A stretch of 64,000 bases of DNA. Origin: Puffinus mauretanicus (lineage: Eukaryota > Chordata > Aves > Procellariiformes > Procellariidae). The stretch lies in contig JAJKFH010003821.1 in the NCBI GenBank assembly GCA_023333565.1, positions 744,001 to 808,000 of the forward strand, written 5' to 3'. Made by a program: the position numbers and the translations under genes. Positions 21,601 through 35,800 of the stretch are shown in pieces. Below the pieces are notes generated by a model, which saw nothing but the letters and a program-made list of their open reading frames with translations, did no database searches and was not told the DNA's origin. The first letter of the stretch is position 1, and every line of letters begins with the position of its first letter.

Positions 21601-24600
21601 TTTGGTTTTACCTGCTACATACATGTGCTTACAGCACATGAAAATTCTAGTTATTGTTGCCACTTTTAAGTCAGCAACGTTACTAATTGTTGTGGTTAAA
21701 ATCTTGTGCGTAATAATGCCTTCTGTCCAAATGATTTAACTCTGCTATTTGTTATCAGTCAAATACATTTTTATACAAAATTCTCTCAATGCTTTAAATG
21801 TAGCGTGTTAGAAGGGGACTGAGTAATTTTAAATTATTGCTTTTTTGTATTTTTTAGTTTTGATGATGAGCAACATTCTTTTTGTGATTCAAGTGGTCTA
21901 GAAATAGAAGAAAAGACCATTAATTGCTCTGAAACTGATGCAATTCAAAATACAGCTATATATGTGGAAACAGGTAATAAATATTGAATTTTAAATATTT
22001 TTACAACTCTGTGTGACGTATAACATGTAATTTAAAAAAACTTTCTAGTAAATGTATTTTGATTCAGTTCAGAAGTACAATCATCAGCTAAAATGCGTTT
22101 TAACTTGGGACTTTAACCTTTCATGTAAGTATGAGTAACTCCTTTAGAATTAGTTTAGAAGGTCCAGACATATTTGATGCAATACTAACATACATTTCAA
22201 AAAGAACAATCAACCTTTTATGAAACTGGTTGCCAGGTGACTTTAGGATATGAATGAAGAAACAGGGTGGGGGTTGGGTTTTTTGTTTGTTTTGTTCTAT
22301 TTTGTTTTAAGTAGCTAGCTGCATTAACAAACACTACAACTCTGTTAAGTCAGATGTCTTTTGTCAGTTTGAGGATTGAAAACTGGCAATGGGTAGAGAG
22401 TGTTATCTGTTGTTCAGTTAAGTCAGGAAATTCTACCTGGAAGATTGTAGCAGGGACCAGGTGGCATTAATTCACTGCAAATGTTTGAAAATGCTGCTGC
22501 AGTTGCAGGAGTTTGTGAATCAGTGTAGCTCTGTCTCTTGTGGGGAGTTTTAGGTTTAGAAGAACATTCATGTATTCTTCTGGAAGTGTGGAGACAGCCA
22601 GCCAGCCAGCCAACCCCAAAGTGGCTAAAAGGAATCTCAGAAGCCAGGCAGAACAGATCAATAGAACTGTAATAGGCTCTCACCAAGAGTTGTATTAAAT
22701 GGGTGGGGAGAGCATAAGAACAGCTTTCTGAAAACACATTCTTTCTGAAAGGAAAAAAGAAAAAAAGAATTTAATTACACCAGGAAAAATGCATAGTTTA
22801 CAGTATTCGGGATCAAAGGCAAAATAAATACAGAACTCAGATAAATATCACACACATTTTTTTCAGATATGACTACTTTTTTTCTGGTTTCTTTTCCTTT
22901 TTTTTCTATTATGACTTGTGTGGCATTGTACTAGTTATGTCTCCTTCCTCACCCCTGAAGCAGACACACTGTGGCAGAACAACAGTGTTGGTTTATTCTC
23001 CTCCTACAGCTGTGATAGGTGGATCAACCACAGGGCTGCCCGATGCATACCACCAATTAGCCCGATTACATCATTTGCTTATCTAGTAACCTTTTTCCTG
23101 TTTCTTGATGGTCCTTCTCATTATTCTTCTTTTCCCCAGTTGCCTGCCAAATAAACAACCTGTCCCTAATTACATTTTCCTCATTGAGTTTTGCTACCTG
23201 TTGTGGTTTAACCCCCACAGGCAGCTCAGCCCCACGAAGCTGCTTGCTCACTCTCCTCGCCCCCTCCCAGTATGAAGGGAGAGAATCAAAAAGGTAAAAG
23301 TGAGAAAACGCGTGGATTGAGATAAAGACACTTAAATAAGTAAAGCAAAAGCTGTGCATGCAAGCAAAGCAAAATAAGGAGTTCATTTACCGCTTCTCAT
23401 CAGCAGGCAGGTGTTCAGCCGTCTCCAGGAAATCAGGGCTTCATCACGCATAACGATTACTTGAGAAAACAAATGCCACAACTCTGAAAGTCCCCCCTTC
23501 CTCTTTCTTCCCCCAGCTTTTATTGCTGAGCACGACATCACATGGTGTGGGATATGCCTTTAGTCAGTTGGGGTCAGCTGTCCCAGCTGTGTCCCCTCCC
23601 AACTTCTTGTGCACTCCCAGCCCACTCACTGGTGGGGTGGGGTGAGAAGCAGAAAAGGCCTTGACTCTGTGCAAGCACTGCTCAGCAATAAGGAAAACAT
23701 CCCTGTGTTACCAACACAGTTTTCAGCACAAATCCAAAACACAGCCCCATACTAGCTACTATGAAGAAAATGAGCTCTATCCCAGCCAAAACCAGCATGG
23801 TACCCAAACTTGTATTTCTGGTACTGTCATCTAGGTAATCTTGGCCTGATGTGGTACCTAGGTGCAGTTGGCCATTTGACTATTTGTGAAATCCAGCCAT
23901 TCCTCACTGTGCTGTCTGCAACTTTCATCAGCTTCTTACACAGTAATCTGTCATGTCTAGCAGTTTCTCATGTCATGTCCAGTAGTTTCTTAAGTCTTGT
24001 TCTGTTAACTTAGATGTCAGACCAAGGTCTAGCCAGCAGCAAATCACTTGCCTGAAGCCCTTACAAAAATAATAGGAGATTTTGGCTACATTATGATTCA
24101 GTCTGTGCATAGATTTCATACAGATTTCTATAGGATTTCTATATTGAAGTGGAGGACATAGTTTTACTTCATTGATCACAAGTCATAAAACTTCATTGAT
24201 CACAAGTCATGGAACACAGTTTTGAGCAATTCTCCGCAATTTTTTGGAAGATTACTTTCTCATTTTGATACCTCTTGCTTTATACTTGTCAATTTAAATG
24301 TCTAAAAGAAGTTTTTGAAGTTTTGGAACAACAATCATGTCATCATTTATCTAGGACCAATTTTTTAATGAAAAATGGGTTTTTCCTTTCCATAGGCAGC
24401 AACTTACCATCCCATTTGACTGCAAATACACAAGAAAATAGTGACCAAAGTATTACCAATGGTTTGGTAAGGAAAATTGTGAGTGGAACTGATGCTCAAG
24501 CATGCAATAGTCAAGGCTTAATACCTCCTCACATCTGTCAAATTTATGATGAATTATTTGTCATACATCAGAAGCTCCAGGTAGGAACTGGAATCGCCTT

Positions 24601-26810
24601 AAAAATTTTGTTGAGTAATGTTATGAAGATTCTCGCTTTTGACAGAGAATTCAGAAATTACTGATATACTAAATCACTATTACTTGTATACTAAAACTTA
24701 ATTGCTACATACTAAAACTATCAACTTATTGCTATTACTTATACTAATCACAATTACTTATCTACTAAAACTCTGTCATCATCTGCCTCTTCCCCTAAAT
24801 TAATTCACTGATTTGGTAGTGGTGCTTTGACTTGCATAGTGGTAGATCAGATAAAATTCAGCTTGAGGGAGTTTGAACACAGTGCTGCTACATCCAAGAG
24901 GAGTGTCTCGTAACGCACTGTGGGCGTGGAGGGAAATGCCTGCAACCATTGCTTCTCCTGAGAGCATCTGAAACTATTCTCCTGACTCAAGGCATTCAAA
25001 AGTGCTTGCCTTCATGACCTCCTGCGAAAACCCTCCATTCTGCCTTATCTTTACTTTTCTGCTTCTGGGGAATCCCAACAGTTCATCCCCTAGCAGGCCT
25101 AGGCCACTAACAGAAGAACCTCCTATATGGTTTTATTCTATAATAGCTCCCATACTTCTGCTAGACTGCCAGTCTGCCAGGACTGTCTTTTGCAAAAATA
25201 ATTTTGTATCTCTTTTTTTCCTCACCACTTTTTTAGGGGTGCTTCCCACTAATTGAAGAAACAATATAGTAATCTAGTGTTCAGCATAGACAGTTGCATC
25301 AGACTCTGTTTTGTCTTACAGTTAATACCATTATCCAAAAGTTTTGGAAGCAAAAGCCTAAGTTTAATTGTCTAGGTTTATACCTGAACAACTATGTGGA
25401 GTTGAATTTTGTATTTTGGGAGGCTGAGCCATCCTGCCGCACACCGAAGTCATTTGGGTTAATGTGCAGGGAAACTGAACATATATGTCCATCAGGATAC
25501 TTTTAATTAGTAAGCTATTGTGCAACACTGTATAGTTTTACAAAAAGCTAAGCATATCTCTGGGAGAGAAAAATTCAAATTCAGTATACATTGTGATAAT
25601 TTAATGGATTTTAAAGCTGTTTCAACATTTGTTTTCTTGATACAGAGAGAAAGTTCAGCACAGCAGGAGTATGCTCTGCAACTCCAGAAACGAGAGCATT
25701 TTCTAACAGAGCGAGAAGTATTGCTTTTTAGACATGAAGCAGCTTTGGCTAAAATAAGAGGTGTTGAGGAAGAAGTTCACACAAAATTTGGAATTATAAA
25801 AGAGGTGCAGTCATATATTTAATGACGTTTATTGCTCTACATGCGATTTAACTTGTTTGTAGTTTTCTTAAGTCATCACGTGTTTGCTGGATATAATGCT
25901 TATTTCTTTAAAGTGCTTGAAATCCCCAAATGAAAGGTTTACATAAAAAGTACAAACAATATCGATAGGTTTTGTGTATGGGTTCTGTTTCAGAATGGTG
26001 CATTTAGTTGTCTGATGTGTATGTACATTTTACTGTTACAATTTAGAAAAGAAAGGTAACTTATTTCTAAAATAGCAAAAACTATATGACCAGTATTAGA
26101 GAAAAAATTGTGGTCTGTCTATAATTGTATGTAACCTAAATGAGTATCTTTGCATTAGCTGTAGTTGAAGTAGATTTCCTTGGGAAGGCTTTAGCACATA
26201 ATGAGATCTTATGACATAACAACTATCGTAGAGAGCATTAGCAGAAAAACTGTCAAAAAGTTCAAAGAAGGAGAAGATCAACCTAACTTTGGGGGTGTGG
26301 GAGGAAATGAAGTGGTATGATTTCAACAACAGAAAAAAGTGTTGAACAACACTGTTCTTGTGGGTGTTTGCTATTGAATTTAGGTCTTGTGAAAAGTTTT
26401 GGTTATAATCCAGAAGATCAACAAGAGAAGTCCCTGAATATGTGTTCTTAATGTCAAAAACATAAACTGAGAAATTAAATTTCTTTGAAGCATGCAGAAA
26501 AGCCTTTCCCACAAGCTGTTGAGGGAGGATAGACTACATGTTAAAAAGGGGAAAAGGGTATCAGAGGAGCGGGACCTCAACTTTTGGACAGGGAAGGAAT
26601 AGGTTAAGGTGTTAATTTAGATGTTTCAAATCTGGGCTTTAAAAATGTTACACCAGTTAGAGAATTGGCTGATGAAAACCCAGGAAAAAATAGTGTTTAT
26701 CTGTGAAAATTTATGGAGGTCAAATGGAGTATTAGAAGACTGAAAAAATGTGGTGCCTTTCTTTTCAAAAGGGCAAGAGTTGTACAGCCATCAACTTAAT
26801 GCCAGTTCTC

Positions 26811-26841
<31 letters not shown>

Positions 26842-29800
26842 ATCCTGAAACAAGCTATGAACAAACCACAGGAAGCACAATGCAGAAAACAATGCAATAA
26901 ATAACTACTAGCATATGTTAATCATAAATTGTCAAGTCAGTCTCATTTCCACTACAGCAAGGTAACAGGCTTTGCTAATAGAGGAGTAGTAGTCATATAT
27001 ATGTCTGGACTTAATTAGAAATTTTTTATGCAGGTTTGCATGGCATTTTCATAATCGTATTACAAAGGCATAACATAGATGTAATGCAGTTGGTGTAAAG
27101 TTGTAGTGAGACAGTAGTTCACAGTGAAGTTGAAGGAATGTACAGGGTAGATTCTGGAATATCTTTTCAGTCTAGTATTATTCAGTATTTTCAATAAGAA
27201 GATGGTGAGAAAGAGCACATTTATTAAATTTGAAGAAAATAGCAAGTGAGGGGGAATTTCAAGCATACTGAAAAAGAACATTAGGATTAAAATTGATCTT
27301 GACAAATTGAAGATATGGTAGGTCTGAAAAAAGCCATAATGCTATTCAGCAGGTGTGAGTGTACAGTATTGCACTTGAATAGAAATATCAGCTGCAGAAA
27401 TAGAAGATGATGAGCGGATGCATGGGTTCAACATACAGGATGAATAGAGGGTGAATGTGCCAAGCTTCAGCTACATAAAAGGCTGCAACAAGGAGGAAGA
27501 AACTAATATTTTTTCATGACTGAGATAGGAGAAGTAGTAGTAGGAGGAGGAGGAGAAAATTAGGTTAAGTATTAGGAAAAACTAGATCTAAACAAAAACA
27601 ATTAAGCATAGACAGGTAGATTGGTAAGACTGCAGTGTTTCCAGCATTGGAGAACTTAAGAACAGACTAGGCAAACATCTGGCAGGAGTGAAATGATATA
27701 GCTGGTTATGGTATGGATGACATTGCCTGATTTGCTTATGGAAGTGGACGGCTTAGACATCCTAGCATCACCTACATCCCTATGGCTTAGCAACTGAGTT
27801 GGTTCTACTTACCTTTCAGATTAATAAATCTCTACTGATTCTTCCTAGAGCAGCTATTGAACTTCAAATAAAGCCTTAACTGTGTATGTAGAACATGGAA
27901 GTGAAACATTCCATGTAATATGATAGGGTGCACTCAATTATATGTTGGCAGCGTCTGCATTTTATTGGTATGAAAAGGGGATCTGTCATTTCATGTCGTC
28001 TTAACCAAGTGTGGGTAGGTGCTTTAGACAAGAATGTCCTGCCCACAGCTGTTTTGATCCTATTGACTGAAGAAGAGCAGCAGTTGAGAAAAAAGGAATT
28101 GTAGATGGTTTTTCTGTATAGCTGGAATGGAAGTTACTGTGCTTCCAAGCAGAGATATAGAATCATAGGATCATAGAATATCTCAAGTTGGAAGGGACCC
28201 ATAATAGAGAAGGATCTCTTCAGGGCTTGCTTCCTTTAAACTTCTGCTATGCTTTATTTTTGTCATTTGCATATGTAGGAAGAGAGGATAGTAAGTATAT
28301 ATAGCTGGAATATTTTCAGTAAAATAAAACTTTGCTGTTTTATCAAATCTGAGATACACCAGGTGCACTGGTGTCCAGAGAAGATCAAATCTAAAATAAG
28401 ATTCAGGGGAATGAGAAGAATAGCAGTGGATATGCAGGTTGTAGTTAGCAGTTCATATGCTTGTGCTGTAAACTGGGACACTAGCCTAAGAGACATAGGA
28501 TTAGTTTCTTGTTCTGCATGATTCACAGTGAGCAGAGCCAGAAAAACTAGTTGAAACTTCAAAAGTTGCTGCAAAACAGAATCACGATTTTTTGGTAATT
28601 ATATGGAAGAATAAGCTGTAAATAAAAGCTTTGTCATTGGTTTTAGTTCACAAACCTTTCCCACATTTGACTTGTCTGAGAAATGTTCATATTGATATAA
28701 TCTATTTCAGGTAGAATCTGGAAAGAATAAGAGCAATTGGCTGTGCACATTGCTCTCGGTTTCTTTATAGATTCTTCTTAATATGCAGTGTGGATGTTGT
28801 TTTTCTCACTACTGGTTGAATGTGCAAATTTCGCCATGCAGAATTATAAACTTGATCTTTGAAAGTTTGTCCTATTATTTTAACATTAAAATGGAACTTA
28901 GCTTAGAATTGTTTCTAAGATAGTCTCTTGTAAGTCATGTTTTTAAATTTGATATAGCAACACGAGGCAGAAGTTAAACAGCTGACAGAAGCCTTGAGAG
29001 AAATAACTAAAGAAAATAGAAGGCTGAAGTCATCATTTGACACCTTGAAGGAAATGAATGACTCTTTAAGAAAACAGGTAAAATTAGTTATTTCCTGTTA
29101 TCAATAATTTTACAGGTTACAGTTAATAATTTTAAATATTTGAACAGCTTAAGTTTGCAAAATTGCTGATTTTTTGTTTCTATAAAACAAGAATTGTATG
29201 AATGACTAAAAGTACTTTCCACACCTTTTTCTAATACTTGAAATTTAGTCTCTCTGATCTTTTACAGTATAAAAAAAGTTGAACTTACTCCTCTGAGCCA
29301 CTAGCAACAGCTAGTTGTTAGGAAGGACAAATCCATGTCCTCTGAAGCAAATTGAGAGTGGATGGAGAGAAAGTATTTTATAACATAATAGAATCCACCC
29401 TGTGCTGAATTGCTGTGCTGATCCTATTAAATAGAAAGTGGAATGTGTATTTCTAACTTCATGTTTGCTCAGTATTTTCAGTTATTTTTACAAATGTTAA
29501 TTAAGGCAGTATTTTCTCAGTTCTTAAACTGAGACAGTGGTTCATAATGATACAGAGAGTAAGAATTTTCATCTCATTTGACTGTTAAGTCTGACCTAAA
29601 ATGCTGACACACAAATTGCTGTCTAAACTATTCGACCATTGTTTATTCAGTGAATTAATTACAGTTCTGATAGTCCGAGTACAAAAAAAAATCTACATCA
29701 GAGCCTTGTTCTTTCTCTTAGAGAAGGTCAGACCTAACTCCTAGAATGTTGATGGTTCTGGTGCAACCCCTCTGTCTCTTTATTTCCCCCTCACTATTAA

Positions 29801-32800
29801 ATCTTTGCGTTTCTGTATAAACTGAGAGCTTCCGTGAAAATCATGCTGTTCATCATTATATGCATAGAGCATGTTTCTTATATTTAAGTGGAGGTTACAG
29901 TTTCCCTCATCTTTTCTCACAGAGCAAACTGTTTTTGTAGCATGATCAGTAACTATTTCATTCTGCAGAGAAAAAAACTCACCCTCCCCATTAACAAGAC
30001 TATTGGACCATTCTTGAAATGTGCGCTCCATTTTTATGTCACTTCTTCATGAAAAGTAATCAAATGTGTAGTGCCTGTATATCTAGAGAGGCATTGTAGT
30101 GCTTATTCTTCCCCTGCAAACTGAGAGGTTGGGCTGCAGGTCAACAAAGAGCTACTGCTGTCTTATTTATCCTGGAACAGGTTGTCCAGAGAGGTGGTGG
30201 AGTCTCCCACCTTGGAGATATCCAGAAGCTGTCTGGGCATGGTCCTGGGCAGCCGACTCCCAGTGGCCCTGCTTGAGCTGGGGGGTTGGACCAGGTGACC
30301 TCCAGAAGTGCCTGCCAGCCTCAACCATTCTGTGATTCTGTGATTTGTTGAGGAGGTGGATGATGATTTTTTCTCACGTTACATGCTCAGAAGAAAAAAC
30401 TTGAACTTAAATACTTTAGCTGCTCAGCAATCACATCAAATTATTTCAGTGTGATAGTTAAGAAATGAGGTTTGAATTTACAGATACTTTCGTATTTTCT
30501 GATTCTTCCAGTTAAGTGATGTAACTGAGCTGAACAAGAAGTTGGAAGGTCAAGCAAGAAAAGTACAAGCTCGTTTAGAGAATCTACAAGTAAGGTTTGT
30601 TCTTACACGTACCTGCTTCTTTTATAGGTAACAAGTGAAATATAATTCATTGTTACATTTTTTTGTAGAGGAAGCATGAATTTTTAATGGTACAGAAGTC
30701 TAAGAATATATGTCAAGTGGTGCGACAAAGTAAACCTGTCAAGCAGGAAAAAGTGATGGTAACATCAAAAATTGCTAAGGTAAGAACTGGGCAAAATGAA
30801 AGATTCATTCTAAAGACATTAGGCAGTGGAACATTCTCTGTGTATCTGCTAGAAATTAGAAAATGTAACTTCCAATTTTATTTATTTTATGAGTGAATTA
30901 GTTACAGTAAGAAAAGATACAGATTATATTGGGGAGAACAGGCAGTTAACAAAGAATTAAGCTTGTTGCTAAAGATGTCTGTTGGATTTCATATTGTGTA
31001 TGTATATAGCGTATATATATGTTTTTATTTATATGGTATGTTTTTCTCTTCCTGTCATTTCATCTTTCATCTGTCTATTAAAATTATAACCTGCTTACAC
31101 TGTAACTGGCTTCTTTCGCTGTGTCAGAGCAAATCTTAAGCTTTCTGGTTGCTGCTACAGTACAGCACTGTTCTTATGAATAACACCAGCTAAAAAGTAA
31201 TCAGTCAGAGGTATCAGATAAAGAATTTCAATTTTGTAAGCCAGAGGTGACTGTACTACTGTTATTTTTTTGAGAAATAGTCGTTAATGAGGGAAAGAGA
31301 ATAAATGCAGTGTTCATACACAGTTCCAAAACGATCACCTTGTTTTCCTTAAAGCATCTTCTAGCATCACTTAATGAAATGCTTTCTGTCTCCATGTTGT
31401 TCCACTTAGTAGCAAGTCCTCTGGTAGTACTCTGCCAACATCTCCCAACTGGTAATGATTTTCTGCAGCTGGAGGCTAAACTGTGAAATGGGAAAGAGAT
31501 ATTCACACCATCCTATTTAATTAATTACATCAGATGTCTTAAAACTGTGCTGTCTATATATAGCCAACATATTTCTCTGTTTACATAGGTTTTAGTGTAC
31601 TTTGATTGCAAGTGAAGTATAAACAGTATCAGTAGTTATAGTTCTGAGTGAAGAGGAAAACAGTTATCTGACGGTAGATACAAGAAAACTTTTGAAGTCT
31701 TTAGAGAACTGTTCATGCAGCTTGTCTTCAGGTACCTCTGGATATCTTTCATAGAGTATTTCGCTGCAGTGTAGTACAGGGACAGAATGACAATTTCATG
31801 AAGTCTTTGTTCTTGTTCTAACAGTTAAATTTTAACAACAGTGGATTGTATGGTCTAGTGTAGAGGTCTATTGCATTAAATGAGAATTTCCACGTGCAAA
31901 GGACATTAAGGATTTGCTTTCTCCTGTAATTCGTTTGGCCAGAATTATAAAATGAAGTGATTCTGTGTGCAAAAATCTTTTCCCAGGCCTTTTATAATCA
32001 TTTGTTTAAGTACAAAATAAAGTATGTGCGTATTTTTTCACACCCAGAAACCATCACAAATAGTATCTGTTCTGCAGCGGGGAGGGGAGTGAAGTGTGAG
32101 AGAGAGAGAGAAACGATGCAGGCTTCTTTCTGGATCTCTGTAAGAAAGGCCTGACAACAAATGGCTTAATGAAATAGCTGTTCTAATAATACTGAATAAG
32201 AGGAGGAATATAGATAGTGAGTAAATATTACGTCCCTTCAGATGCTGGGAACCTTGTGTTTGTGCAGCATCAGATGGAGCCCAGGTGGATTTTTCCCAGG
32301 GCACACTGAGCGGTTCCTGTTCGTGGAGAGAAACTCCTCCTTTTTGGTCATTCAAGCTATTATATAGTTTTCTTACAAGAAAACAACTCTCTTCATGAAG
32401 GACGTTCACAGGAGACCTTTCTGTTGCCCTTTTAGACAAAGGCACAGCCAGGCAGGAGGCGTGATCACTGGTACCAAGTGGGAGCTGCCTGCAGGCTCCT
32501 GTTACAGTGATCTGGCTTTTATCCTCTGCCCAAGCACTGGATAAACTGTGCAGTTGATTGATCTGTGCAGCACAGCACAGGCTGCGCCTACTCAGGTTAA
32601 CTGTGATGTGGATCTATGACTTCTCGATGTACAGTGGTCTCCGGGTCGGGATTGCCACCTTCCACCCCTTGATCCACATACAGTTTACCTTTCCCAGAGA
32701 TATTATTAAGTTACAGGTTATATTAATTATTTACAGGCTTCTCAAACTCTGGGTACAAGACCCAACAGAGCAGACATGGCCTGTTCAAGATCACTATTTC

Positions 32801-35800
32801 CTCGAATATAATGTTTTCCACAGGATCCCAATACAGGAACTTACCTCCCAGATTTTATCAGGCATATACTCATCATCCTTTAAATTATGCATAATATTTC
32901 AGAACTAATGTACTCTCATTTATTTCAGTCTGTTACTATTTTGGCTTAGAAAAATCATTAACTTGAAAGCTGAAATATCTGATGTTGTGGATGTATTATT
33001 ACAGCTACCATTGAATTCACGAGTTTATGAGCTCTTAACTTTTCTTATGGATTGGATCTCAGACCAGCACCTTAGCAAAATACAAATACAAGAAGAAAGA
33101 GAGGACAGCCATAAACTTCTGGTTACCCAGACCTCCAAAAAAACCTGCACCCAGGAAAGGTGTATGAAGGTAAAGGAGTTTGGATTGTTTGTTTGTGTTA
33201 ATATGTTTTCAGATTTATGGGTTTTATTAAATGATTTTGAGAATATAACAGGTCAGCCTATTTTATACATGCTTTGGATACAGTAATTAAAACAAAGTCA
33301 CTCTTAATAAGTCAGTATTAATTCCAGCAGTGAGATACAATAGATAATTTGTCTTTTGTAAAGCATACAGATCATTTTTAAGGAAAAGTGTGGTGTTCAG
33401 TCTCAACTTGAGAGTTTCAGCATTTTATTTGAAGTCACTTCTGTCAGTTGATAGTTTGTCTTGTGGTTTATATATAATACTGTACATAATTCCTTTTTCT
33501 AAGGAGATGAAGATGTCTAATTTGAAATATTTTGATGCCTGTATTAGATATTAAAGTTTCGATTTATGACTTATAAAAGGTGATATTATGCTGTGCTTTT
33601 AAGATGTGTATTGTTTTCTTTCTTTCTGGGAATACCAAGGTTTGGAAGTCAGTGATGTGTTCATAAAATCTTCTTTTATTGTTTTTCTTCATTATGTTAA
33701 AGATTTATAGCTATTGGGGTTGGATTTACTGAGATTGAATTCACACTCATTTATTTTCTCCACTTTTGCATGTAAACCTCTGTAAAATTTAAAATCTGTG
33801 TATGTGTGTAATTCTGTTACCTGTACTGGATCTGCCCAGTGAGTATTTGCATATGTAATCTGTAAAACTCCAAGAGAAACTTAGGAGTTTTGTTTGTTTG
33901 TTTTTCACTTATGATTAGCTTATACAGTAGTTTCATATACTGCACGTAATTTTACTTTTGTATATTTTTACAGCTTTTGCCTATGGCTACTGAGCAACTC
34001 CAGTGGATGCCATTTGTGAATCCTGAACTACACATGCCTGTGATTAAATTTATTTACTGGTCTATAAGACAGCTAGACAGTGGTATTCAGGTAAAACAAG
34101 TAGTCCTCTTGCAGTGTGGTTTTTTTTAAAGCAAATTCCCAGAAGATATTAATGGATTTTGTGTTTTAAATACATATGAGAAGTGGATGTTTTCAGATAG
34201 TATATATAAAAGAAACTGTGCTGTCTTTGCAAAGCATAAATTCATAGTGTTTACCACGGATACATGGCAAATGAAAAAAATAAATTCTTTTTCAAGTTAA
34301 TTTTAAATTTTGCTTTGTGTATCTAAACATAGTTTTCATAAGGATGTCATCTCTGTTGTGGTGTCTAAGCATCTCAGAAATTATATTTTTACATATGTAT
34401 TTACAAAACATTTGTACTAGAAAAGGCAATATTTTAGGTTCACTTTATGCATGAGATTTGGTGAAATTGATGGAAGTGTGTGGCAAAGTAGCAAAGGAAT
34501 TTTGATTTTTCTGTTCTCTGTACAGTGTCTAACCATACAGCTCCCTTTGACTAGACTGCTATAAGAAAATATTTAGCAGTATAATAAAAAGACAGTAGCC
34601 GTACTGTAAAGACTCAGTATAGTGCATAGTGCTGTCATTAGTGCTTTTGCTAAAGCACAAGGTAGAAAATTTTATAAATATCTTGAGTTTAAATGCAATA
34701 GAATAGTAAGCTGTTGGTTTTAGTGCTAATAAGAAACTATATTTTAAATGAGCATATTGTGAAGTTTGATTCTGTATAGTTTATGATGAAAAGTCTAATA
34801 GATCTTACCTGTACAGTATTCTTAAGGTTCATGTTTAGACCTTGATTCTGTAAATGCTTTTACAGGATATAACTTCAGGCAACCTTACAAAATAGAGTTG
34901 ACTGAAGCTGAGCTTGCTATGGAACCAGAGGGAACTTAAATAATGACAGCCTATCAGAGGCCCTCACTAACTGGTGTCTTTGTGAAGTATGTGTTGATAA
35001 GGCGCCGTGATAATGTTCAACTGCTTTTGGAACACAAAGTAGTATTTCCAATACAGATTATATTCCAATACACGGTCAAACCGTTCGCTATTTAATATTT
35101 AATAGCTAGGGGAACATATGTATCTCTATATAGTGCACAGGATTTTAATGTGTTTTAATGTTTACACTAACTGTGTGCATTGTTTGAAACAGCATGCAAC
35201 AATGACATCAACAATGAGGAGACTTGGTGAAGATATTTTCAAAGGCATAGTAAGTAAGGGAAAGCCACATAGTTCTTCTGAAGAGCCTACAGAGAGTAAA
35301 TCAAAATCGGCAGCTTTCTTTAAGAGCTCCTGTATGCCTTTGAGGTTTCTGTCAACTTTAATTGTGCTTAGAACAGTGACACAAGGTAAGTTCTGATTTT
35401 TTAAAATTTATTTATTTATTTCAGTCATGTGCCTGGACAAAAAACATTTCAGTGAAGCTGTACCGTCTGTTATGCTTTATTACTTGAATTTTACTACCTT
35501 GTGAAGAAAAATATACGGGAAAAAATATGAATCTATTATTCATTTCATGTTGGAATTTATGTGTTCCTTTTAGTATGACGACTTCTTGTCAGACAAATCA
35601 ACAAAGAGATGTTGGTAATTCTGTCAAACTGTCACTACAGCAGTGATTGGATTGCCAAGATCTTTACTGCATGGAATGGCACAGCTAGTTGCTCTTTTAT
35701 AAATTAAGTAGCAGATTTTGCACAGTTCTAGAATTTCACTGTTCTGTTTAAGCTAGTAGGTTATCTACCAATCCCCTGAAAGGCTGATCAGCTGCAGTGT

